From Cryptomeria japonica (taxonomy: Eukaryota > Streptophyta > Pinopsida > Cupressales > Cupressaceae): a stretch of 64,000 bases of DNA. Shown here piece after piece: positions 35,001 to 43,933 of the stretch (position 1 is the stretch's first letter; each line of letters starts with the position of its first letter). The stretch covers positions 470,258,008 to 470,322,007 of the forward strand of contig NC_081405.1 in NCBI RefSeq assembly GCF_030272615.1. Direction: 5' to 3'. Both the position numbers and the translations under genes were made by a program. Below the pieces are notes generated by a model that was not told where the DNA came from, made no database searches, and saw nothing but the letters and a program-made list of their open reading frames with translations.

Positions 35001-35263
35001 AAGATGAGAATGTCATCACGAATGAGCAGCGAGATCTAATGTTCACTACTATGCTCCTGATTGAGAAGATCAAAGAACTCGAACCTGGATGGGAAGCTGC
35101 TCTTCTCAAGGCCTTTGATCAGGTTATCCATTTAGAGGAACTAATGAGGAATCTTCTCGAGATTCCTATTGCTGAGATTGAAGGAATTGTGTCCAAATTC
35201 GTTGCATATGCTAAGAAAGAACATTGGAAGGGGAATAAGGTTCTAGAAGAGAGGTTGTTATAA
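32065..35263 (+). pseudogene. Element-borne protein of about 1,065 codons, broken by one frameshift and one stop (family uncertain)
   Basis: Part 1 (32065-33408, 447 codons) starts at an ATG in good context (CAAGATGGC) and begins MATPKARTPTSRP. Its core has CHELMIECARHY, LAYLSEEAISEALHLSE and WMFYFIQVIVQGKGTIHWA. This layout resembles the putative plant transposon protein domain found in some plant retrotransposon extra ORFs; that is an inference from shape, not a match. A one-base shift between 33398 and 33405 leads into part 2 (to TGA at 34022), which is charged and has an NLS-like KRKERPEKREPSKKKQ. Beyond the single TGA, part 3 (34025-35263) has a Glu/Lys-rich coiled coil (about 34340-34430) and a helical C-terminus. 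Base use is less AT-rich than its flanks. No RT, integrase, protease or transposase motif was seen. Two lesions in 3.2 kb imply recent loss of function. Confidence 0.7.
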
Positions 35264-35450
35264 AATGATGTGGCATCTTAATTATCATTGGTCTATGTTC
35301 CCTCGATTTTTGTGCCAATTAAATATTTGGCTATGCATCTAATAATGTTCAATTAAAAGGGGAACAACAAACCCTAATTAGGATTTAGGTGTCAAAATCT
35401 CAGCCGTTGATCTGCTTTTGATCTGGGCCGTTCATTGTAATTGAGGATGC

Positions 35451-35458
35451 TATATATA
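35451..35458 (+). promoter_or_regulatory. TATA box of element copy B
   Basis: TATATATA in GATGCTATATATACCC follows the conserved AACCCTAATTAGG block and a GATCTGGGCCG stretch. It lies 840 bp from the element's 3' end, as in copy A. It sits downstream of the open frame, so a transcript started here would reach that frame only from a second, upstream LTR. Confidence 0.55.
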
Positions 35459-36303
35459 CCCTCACTCATTTTCATTTTGTCATTAGCAATTAGAAATTAG
35501 AAGATTAGAGCTTTTGGAGAGAAGAAAGTTATTTTGTAGCAAGATTGAGCATTGAAGAAAGAATTTCAAGCAATTGTTGTCTATTTTGGCTTTGAGATCA
35601 ATAAAATATTGAAGTTATGGTGTTTTATTGCAATTCTTGTGGCTATCTTCATGGTTGTTTACTTTCTTGAATCATTCTCAATCAAAGTAGTATTTAAGTT
35701 TGAAGGACTAAGTGTAGGGCTTGATCTTTGGTGAGATTCACGTTCCAAACCACTAGCTTCTTAGTGATTGTAAGGATGCCTTGTGTGGTCAACTGGAGAT
35801 ATTTGGATTGCTTGAACCTTCAATCATTATTGAACTATTGATATGTATCTTTATGGTAGTATCTATAATTCTTGATGCTTTGAAAAATCACTAATCACCT
35901 TAGAAGATCGCATCAATTCCAGTAGAGTTGTAATTCCTGGGCAATACTGAAATTGGTAGAATCTTACCAAGTCTAGCCTACATTGAGTCATTCTTAGGAT
36001 TAGATTAGAATTCATCTCTTGCAAACCCTGTCTTTTGATCTTTTTTTGGAAAACCGGTCAGCTTTAGGAGAATCCTATTCCTGCAACTCGAAAACGTAAG
36101 GCCCCTTGAAGAAACAACATTTACAACGACCACTGGTGCTTATCCACACGTAGAGATCCTACAACGAAGAACCTTGAAGTCATCCCGATTGATCCTTTTC
36201 GCGACATCTTCAGCATTCAGAGACTTTATTCAAGAGAGGATAAGGTACCTTTAGGTATTTTATTTTGTGTTCGCATGTGCATAAAAAACACATCAACAAG
36301 TAT

Positions 36304-36450
36304 CTAGAAAAAACTGGTGTATTAGTATTATGTATCCATATTCTCCTAATGTATTTTGAGCTACTTGGGATTTTCATCCAGATATTTGTCCTTAGTCATC
36401 CTCAATATCCTTGTAATTTTAATGTACATGCTATTTTAGGAATTCCTTTG

Positions 36451-36455
<5 letters not shown>
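36304..36455. other. Short unassigned stretch between element B and the hAT element
   Basis: About 150 bp without recognisable features, ending in CTTTGCTCTG before an (AT)n run. Confidence 0.5.

Positions 36456-36483
<28 letters not shown>
36456..36483. repeat. (AT)n microsatellite at the hAT left end
   Basis: A pure AT run of about 28 bp directly abuts the hAT terminal repeat. It occupies the place where the 8-bp target duplication should be. Confidence 0.95.
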
Positions 36484-39400
36484 CAAAGAAACGGGACTTG
36501 GACTCGGCGAGGTTGACTTGACTCGGGAACTCGGGAGTCAAAACTCGGCTCAGACTTAGCTTGACTTGTCAAAGTGAAAAACTGAAGAAATTTAGAGATA
36601 TTTAAAGATTTAAAACTTGTTTCATGCACCCTTTATTAAATACACCTTAAAGACACAATAACATCATCAAATAGAAGCTAATTTGATTGCATACACAAGT
36701 ATACATCAATCACATAAGCATAAATGCAAATTGTAGCTGAAGGAAATAACAAACATAGATATATAAATATTGTCAATTGTATACAATATTACAAAAGTCA
36801 TGGAATAAAAAATCCATGTCATCATATGATCAAATGTTCCATACAAATATCAAAAGTAAAAACAACTACAAGCCTATGGCTCAGAGGAGCTTGCATCCCC
36901 CTCCCCTGGCCTCAGCCCCCTACGAAGGCGTCTAAGGTAGGTCTTGGATAATTCGGCAGCCATAGCCTCTCCTCATGACACTGTGCCACCCTCACCAACA
37001 TCAGGTATATGAATATTTGTGTCACTGTTTGCCTCTGAATCTGTTGTCTCTGCTCGTGCTCTTTGTTCCTTTGCCATGGCTACAACCTCAACCTCTATAT
37101 CTGCCTGGCCAACCCAATCAATGTCGTCGTCACTAAAGATAGGTTCTGTCTCAATGGTCCACTGGGCTTTAGGATCAACCTCCTCTAGAATGATAGGGGA
37201 GATGTCAGTCTGTGCATTCCTTTTCATTCTGAGGCGGAGGTTGTAGTGAACAAAGACAAGATCGTTCATCTTCTCCACAGATAATCTATTGCGTCTCTTG
37301 GAGTGTATGTGCTCAAGCCTCAAACATACTCCAATTGCGCTCACAACCAGATGCGCTGCATGGTTGGCTCAAAATGCAAATGGCTAATTTCTGAATATTT
37401 GGTGTTCTTGGGCCAAAAAAGCTCCACCAATATATAATAAAATTAAAATTATGCCTTAGAATGTATTTTTACCTGGCATCATAGTTGTCCTACTTTCTTA
37501 GTAGATAGTACGAGAGTTCTCCCCTTGAGCATTAGAAAACAACTGTATCTCTCGCATAAGTTCAAACTGAGTACAACCAACAAGTGCCATCTTCTCCATG
37601 ACTGAGTACAACCCACTAAGAACCTCCTCATCCACTTTGAAAGTAGGGCTGAAATGGAATGCTAGATTTAGATAATATGTTGTTGCATGGATGGGCTTGT
37701 GAAGCTTGTTATGCCATCGCCTATCAATGATATCCCAAATGGGACGATACCTGCTCTCATCTCCTGCATAGACGGATTTGATGGCCTCCTTGGCCCTATC
37801 CATGCCATCATATATGTTGCCCATTGCAGGCTTTTCCCCATCTGCAACTCGCAAGAGAACCACCAAGGGCTTAACAAACTGCAAAATTGCAAATATTGTG
37901 TAATTTATAAAAATGAGCAAATAAGAGAAAATGATGAATAAATTATAAAACAGAAACTTAAATTGTAGAATATATAAAAAATTTACTTTCACAATCTCAT
38001 CACAAGGGGTCCAAAAGCCTTCCTCATCAAAAATGCATTCTGCCATATCTATCCTTGTAGCGGTAGCAGCATAGGATTAGGAAGCCCACTCCTCACCAAC
38101 AATCATACGTCTCAAGGCCACCTTACAACGAAGCATGGACTGTAATGTAATGAAGTCAGTGCCAAATCTGGTGATTCCAGGATGAGCTAAGTTCCTCTGC
38201 TCTGTGTATTGCCTCATAAGAGCTAACACCCATGAATGATTATATACAAATTTGCAAATATTTCTTGCCCTTTCTACACATCTCTTAATCCATGGGAGTT
38301 TTCCAATATCCTCCAACATGAGGTCAATGCAATGGGCGACACATGGAGTCCAAACTATAGATGGGTTCCTCTTCATCAAAAGTCTACCTGCAACAACATA
38401 ATTTGCTGCACCACGTTCTCCTCACCCACCTCATGTATCACCTCCTCTATTTTCTCACATAGGAATGTGGCATTTTTGCAGTGTGTGGAGGCATCAATGG
38501 ACTTGGAGAAAATTGTGACTCTTGAAATTAAAAATAAAGCAAGATCAACGATCATTCAATAAATCATTAAATAAAAAATAAAAAAAATTAATGACCAAAT
38601 GAAACTAAAATTAATCAATCACCTACGGAAGAAACAAGAAAATTAAGGAGAGTTCTATTTCTCCTATCTGTCCAACCATCAGTCATGATGGTGCAACCTA
38701 TCCTACTCTATATCTGGTGTTGATCCTCTAATTCCCTCTTCACATCATGCACTAAATTTGTCAAAATTGGTCCCCTTAAATCAGATTCAGAAGGGGCTTT
38801 GAACCTCACCTCGCATATAGTAAGGGCATCAACCATTTCTTGCCAATAAGGAGACCTGTCACAAATAAATTAAATGAGATAAGTTAAGTATGTACTATGT
38901 ACAACAAAAAATCAAACAAAGAATCAAACTATAAATATTAAAACAATTAAACAATAATTTTTCACTTGGCTGCAAAGAATGGAACACTTTAGTAGCCCAA
39001 AACCTGCCAACTGCCATTTTAGCGGCCTCATGGACCTCCTTGTTCCAACCCATGCTCTCAAGCGACTATTGGGACCCAGGAGTAGTGCGAGGCTCAAAGT
39101 AGGAATCCAACCTAGATTTACAAATTCTAGGACCATTGCTAACACTCCCACCACCACTTGCAGTGTCAGGAGTAGGACCATGAACAGTGCCAGTAGCACT
39201 AGCATTGGGACAATATGGAGGCTTGGAAGAAGGCCCCATAATACAACCTAAACCAATGGCCACCAAATCATCCTTTTGCTTCTTCTCCATTTCCTTCTTT
39301 TGCTCAAGTGCTTCAACTGCCACATAGCACTCACGTGTAGCCTCAACAATTGCTTTTGTGCATGGGTCGGCATCATGGCCACGTACACCAGCAATATGGT

Positions 39401-40290
39401 TTTTCAATCTATATATGCCTCCATGGAATATTGTTTTGCAATATTTACACTTTGTCTGTCCTTTATTTTGCTCGGGAAAATCTTCATGAAATTTTCAAGC
39501 AAGGTCCTTTTGAACTGGGGGTCTAGAAGCAGACATTGTATGATTGTAATGTGAAAATTGAGGCAAATAAGAAAGTCAAGGTTGCTGCATTAATAATAAA
39601 TATAAAAAAAATTGTACTTTTTTTTCAAAAAAACTAAGGTAGGGTTTGTAAATATTTTTAAAAAGAAATGTAGGGTTTGATCAAAATTTCAAACCCTACT
39701 TTTTTTTTAAAAGGAATTTACAAACCCTACCTATATTAGATTTTGGAAGAAAATGTAATGTCATTGTAAAACTTTCAAATGAAATGAATAGAAAATTAAA
39801 TTTTTGCTTACAAGAAACAAAAAAAAGCTCAAAAAATGAATCTTACCTCTTACAACAAGCTTGAAATGGTCTGCAAACTCTTCCTTTCCAACTCTTGATG
39901 AACCAAACGCAAGTTTAATGCAGCTCCAATGTGATGTATGGATAAAATCTTGAGCTTCCTCTTTGCTGGTTTTTCTTGAATGAACCCTTGTTTATCTTCA
40001 CAACTCACTTTTCTCCTCCTATTTTGCCAAATGAATGAAATGAAGTTCACTTTTCGGGGCAAAGCAAAATATAAACCAAAAAAAATCAGTTAAAAACATT
40101 TTAAAACATGTGTTTTTTTTGTCTTTAAGTTGCATTACGTTGGCCAAGTTTGGGAGTCGGGACTTGCCAAACTCAGCGATTTTAGGTGAGTTTTTAGCCC
40201 AAACTCGTCCGAGCCCAGTAGACTCGGCGACCCTCACTCGACTCGGAAATCGCCCAAACTCGGCGATTTTGGGCGATTCCCGTTTCTCTA
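36484..40290 (-). mobile_element. hAT DNA transposon (3.8 kb)
   Basis: The terminal inverted repeats CAAAGAAACGGGA (36484) and, from the right end, TAGAGAAACGGGA (40290 inward) match at 11 of 13 positions and fit the hAT pattern. Sub-terminal ACTCGGCGA repeats occur at both ends. A BED/DUF659 transposase relic lies inside on the minus strand. The expected 8-bp duplication is not clear: the right flank is CTCTTAAT and the left is masked by (AT)n after CTCTGATA. Confidence 0.85.
36973..39554 (-). pseudogene. hAT transposase (BED finger, DUF659, dimerisation region), broken
   Basis: Reading from 39554 down, MSASRPPVQKDLA is followed by a stop, then the BED-type finger with CKYC and HIAGVRGHD. 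PYWQEMVDALTICEVRFKAP and IMTDGWTDRRNRTLLNFLVS (38880-38640) are the DUF659 core. CVAHCIDLMLEDIGKLPWIK, YNHSWVLALMRQYT and GITRFGTDFITLQSMLRCK follow (38350-38120), then YRPIWDIIDRRWHNKLHKPI (about 37745). The C-terminal dimerisation motif HSKRRNRLSVEKMNDLVFVH (about 37310) includes one frameshift just upstream. The frame is interrupted by apparent introns, stops and shifts. A full transposase is about 600-750 residues, so most domains survive but none is intact. Confidence 0.9.
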
Positions 40291-40330
40291 CTCTTAATCC
40301 ATACCACTAGCCTCTTGCTGATTGTAAGTG

Positions 40331-40332
<2 letters not shown>
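40291..40332 (+). repeat. Scrap resembling the 3' part of the TGTTG...CAACA family
   Basis: CCACTAGC(C/T)TCTTGCTGATT, followed by GTAAG, resembles 35750-35775 of copy B. The hAT element may therefore sit in an older remnant of that family. Only about 30 bp are comparable. Confidence 0.35.

Positions 40333-40396
<64 letters not shown>
40333..40396. repeat. (AT)32 microsatellite
   Basis: An uninterrupted 64-bp AT run. It is likely length-variable and is the longest simple repeat in the window. Confidence 0.98.
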
Positions 40397-40398
<2 letters not shown>

Positions 40399-40501
40399 AA
40401 CACATTCAAATTCTTGCTATTAGAAATACATTGTTCTTTGATCATACAATGTAAGGATAGTACTGTGAATTCGTTAAGATTGGGTCTTAAGATAGGATCA
40501 C

Positions 40502-40830
40502 TGTGGCTGTCCACCATACCGGGCAGCCCTAGCTTTACATTGCTATCATATCATTCCTTTTGTAATGACTCAGCTGAACCATTGGATTTTATTGATTTCT
40601 ATCTGCATCAATAATCTCTTTCCAATCGATGGCATTAATTAAATCTCAAATGAAGTGATGGCTTCTCCATTGTGGCTTTCCACCATACTGGGCAGGCCCA
40701 ACTTTACATTGCTATCTTATTGTTTCTTTTGTAATGCCTTGGCTGAACCATTGGATTTTATTGATTTTTATCTGCATAACAATCTCTTTTCAATCTGTGG
40801 CATTGATTCATATGGAGTGATGGCTCCTCT
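40502..40830. repeat. Two-copy tandem repeat, period 169 bp
   Basis: TGTGGCT(G/T)TCCACCATAC starts at 40502 and 40671. Both copies continue through CTTTACATTGCTATC, TGAACCATTGGATTTTATTG and GTGATGGCT. Similarity is high but not complete. Confidence 0.9.
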
Positions 40831-43754
40831 ACCATCTGTTCTTTTATGAGTTAAAATCCTACATCATATTGCATGACAAAATCCTCCATCTCCATAATTT
40901 GGATGCGATCAAACTATATTATCTGGATTTAATATATGCATTGGGTAAACCTTCATTTGTTTACTTGTCTTTGTGCTGTTTGCTGGGCCTTGCATACCAC
41001 ATTTCATGAAAATTTGATTCTCATGAATACCTTTTGTGTTTTTTGACATTGCAAACTCTACAAACCCTAAGACCTTTCTACATTTGCAATTTAGAGACTT
41101 GGAGATTGAATCATACCCTAAGGGCAAAATTCACTTTTGGAGCTCAAAGTTGACACTTGGCTACCTTAACCTTAGGAACTGACATGACCAGAAAGCAGGA
41201 AAAAGGGGTCCCCATTTGCAATGGAGTGATGTGTGAAAAGGTTACTACAAGACCGAAACAGGAAAGGGCACTATGTGCCCCTTGTCCTTGGTCCCATGCA
41301 ACCAGTTATATGTGATGGCTTGACATTGAAGGCTCATGCAAGAGGAGTGGAATGTAATGAAAAATAAGGTCATTTTCTCTAGCCTTGACCCTAAACAACC
41401 ATGAAGATATGGGGGCTCACTTCCAAAGATTAGAACCTGGCTAAACATTCCCTTTCTCTTAGATTTTCAAGAAACATATTGTCAATTTGGCTCAACATTA
41501 GGCTAAACCTATGGGACTCTACTCTTGTTGAGGTGTAGATACATGGAAGGTTCGCTTGCTAACTTCTAGGAGAAAATATGAGCACAAATATCTAAAAAGG
41601 GAATGGGAAATGATACTAATGTGGGCCAAAATCAATCTACTACTTGACACAAGAGACTCTAAGGAAGGAAGAATGAAATGATGTGATTGAGAAAATCATG
41701 AAGTTTATGACTATTGTAAATAGACTTCTCAATCATCTTACCAAGGTAAAGAAAACATGCAAATCTATCAATTTTATTTTTTATGATATTTTATATGTAA
41801 TAATTTTTGTGGTGGACAATGTTTTCATATTCACCCAACTCTTATGTTCCTTTTGTATTTATAAAAAATCAACATTACACTAATCCTTTTTAATCTTGCA
41901 ATGCCCTAGCTAATTTGGTCTTAGCCTCTAGCTTCACCATCTCTCTTGCCAATAAGGTTATCTAATTGAAGCATTAATTATGCAACTTGAATTGGGCTAG
42001 AAGAGACCTTCTTGTTATATTGGTAGCTGACCCTAGCAAGATTAGCTTCATGAAGTTTGGCTGCTTTGAGGTGCTTGTCATGTTAAGTTTGAATTCTACT
42101 AACCAAGTAACACTATATTCTTCATGGCTGAGAAGGCCTTACAATGCCACATGAAAGATAGGAAGCTCTACCTTGAAGCAAAGGATCTCTTCGGAAGCAA
42201 AGACTATAGAAACAGTTGCTCTTGTGGGAGTGCTAACATTGGTTTGCCCCTTTTGTGTCTTGCTTGGGGATGATAAGTTGATGCAGAATTATGTGTGATA
42301 TGAGTTTTTTTGTACAACTCCTACATCACTTTTGGTTCATCAATTTTGATTGCTGCCTTTCTAGAGCGACTTCAATCAATACCTTGAAGGGGCGCAGCCA
42401 GTCAATAGCTTATTCGTTGGTACCTCACTAAAATTATTTGTGCCTATTAGGAAGATAATTCAATGGCTCTTTTGCCTCAGCTTGAATTTTTGATATCTTT
42501 ATTGTGTTTGATGGTATGTAGGTCTGAATAGGCCTCACTATCGCCAATCTGAATGAAACTGGTAATTCGGGGAATGATATGCTAATTGAACAATGCTCAA
42601 ACTAAACAAATTTGACAACTACTGGATAGTAGAGCAAAATAGATTCTTATTTCAACCGAGAACTAATGCAAAATAGGGAAACTTTGTAAGAGAGATCTAA
42701 AAGCTTGTTGAATTTATACAATTTTGATACCCCTATGTTTTTGGGTTCATAAATTCAAGTTGTTCACTTGAATTTTGAAGTTCATTCATGCATTTGAAAG
42801 CTTAGGTCATGAACTAAGCCTAGACAATAGCATAAGCAAGGTCCAGAGCATGTTGAAAATGCAAAACACAATAATTAAAAAATAGAGTGAAAAATGTCAA
42901 AATTCCGTCTTAAACTGCTATTTAGATGACACGAGTTTTGTTTTGAATCAACTTCTCTAAACAATTCTACACAGTGTGAGCATGAGTTCTGTGATTCCAC
43001 AATCACTTGCCGGTAATCTCCCATCGTATATCTTTAATATCATGTATGGTTACAGTGGCTTATAACAATTAAAACTACATTTTGCTATTTTAGTGGTCAT
43101 GTGGCTGACATTAAATTCAACCTTACTTTTATTTTTTAAATTATAACACTTTTATCAGTAGCTCCATCAGTAGTGGAATTTAGATTCTATTGCTAATAAT
43201 TTTAGGTCTAGTTCAAAATTTTCTCTTAAGCTTTCCACAACTAGGCCTTATTGTTTCATTGTTAACTGAGCACATGAATGATTGTAATCCATGTTTTGAA
43301 CTGAATGAGGATGGGTGTGTTTAATTAGCTTTTGTTTGTTTTATATAATTTTGTTTGAATCTTGAAGCTTGTGGGTTGAAGTTTGAAAGATTGAAACACA
43401 ATTTGTTATTTTGCATTGCATTTAGGTTGCATAACTGTGTTTTTTTGGGCATTAATAAAAAAAAGCTCACAAGCATTGTTTCACAATCATTGAGGTTTCT
43501 TATGCCAAATTGGTGTCTCGCATGGTGAAGTAGAAAATTATTTTTACTTTTACTCTAGCTTACAGTTTTTTAGTTTGGGCTAGGCAGTGCATGATACAGT
43601 TTTTTCAATGGGTTTGCTCTGTATAGGGACATATAGAGTATTGATTTCTCCTTTCATTTTATCTGTTTAAATTCAATTATTTTTTAATGTAATTTTTGTG
43701 TGATGCTATCATGAAAGATTGAGGTCACAGACTAACTGTTTTTTCTATGCTCAG
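40831..43754. other. Unassigned sequence upstream of the PNPase exon
   Basis: Apart from the terminal scrap at 41196-41250 I recognise nothing. Open frames (40909-41127, 41245-41448, 41683-41883) are short and motif-free. It ends in the polypyrimidine tract and TCTATGCTCAG acceptor of the exon at 43755. Confidence 0.45.
41196..41250 (-). repeat. Isolated 5' terminus of a fourth TGTTG...CAACA element
   Basis: On the minus strand this reads TTGTAGTAACCTTTTCACAC, then a CATCACTCCATT hairpin arm and AATGGGGACCCC, matching the family start with several changes. The matching 3' end was not found, so this copy is truncated or highly decayed. Confidence 0.65.
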
Positions 43755-43933
43755 ATATGGGTGAGGTTTTCACCGAAGAGGTTGAAGTGGGCTCTCGATT
43801 AGTTAGATTTGAAACTGGAAAACTTGCAAGGTTTGCAGCAGGTGCTGTAGTACTTGGTATTAAAGAGACCAAGGTGCTTACAACTGTTGTATCAGCAGAT
43901 GGGGGAGGAGCACAAGATTTTTTACCACTTACG
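43755..43933 (+). CDS. PNP2: Polyribonucleotide nucleotidyltransferase (PNPase, mitochondrial type), one exon
   Basis: Acceptor TCTATGCTCAG ends at 43754 and donor GTGTGC starts at 43934. The exon codes for MGEVFTEEVEVGSRLVRFE, then TGKLARFAAGAVVLGIKETK and ending DFLPLT. This is the start of the first RNase PH domain of PNPase, a 3'-5' phosphorolytic exoribonuclease that trims and degrades organelle RNA. The GSR-x(3)-FETGK-ARFA pattern is closer to plant mitochondrial than to chloroplast PNPase. The full enzyme is about 900-1,000 residues. Here only 59 codons lie between splice sites, without stops. The next exon, which should open with a VDYQEKQ-like block, is not found up to 50 kb. The gene symbol is by analogy with Arabidopsis. 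Confidence 0.85.

Larger units (their letters stand above)
28631..36298 (+). mobile_element. TGTTG...CAACA element, copy B (7.7 kb, with a long open frame)
   Basis: The element starts TGTTGTGACCATTTCACACA and ends GCATAAAAAACACATCAACA. Flanks are GGTAT (28626-28630) and AGTAT (36299-36303), a 5-bp duplication with one change. The order is terminal hairpin (28654-28669), 14 spaced hairpins (29023-31246), AT-rich stretch, acceptor-like site, broken open frame 32065-35263, TATA at 35451 and 840 bp to the 3' end with AATAAA at about 35600. The ends do not repeat each other, so no LTR pair exists inside. The TATA position and TG...CA ends fit a single giant LTR (U3-R-U5) whose U3 carries a gene. 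It could instead be an unknown element class lacking long terminal repeats. Confidence 0.85.
28500..43754 (+). other. Putative 15.3 kb PNPase intron filled with transposons
   Basis: If the two exons belong together, this is one intron. It holds TGTTG...CAACA element copy B (28631-36298, same orientation as the gene), a hAT element (36484-40290, opposite), an (AT)32 run, a 169-bp duplication and a terminal scrap of the same TGTTG family. No intervening host exon was recognised. Introns of this size made of transposons are typical of conifers. Confidence 0.4.
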
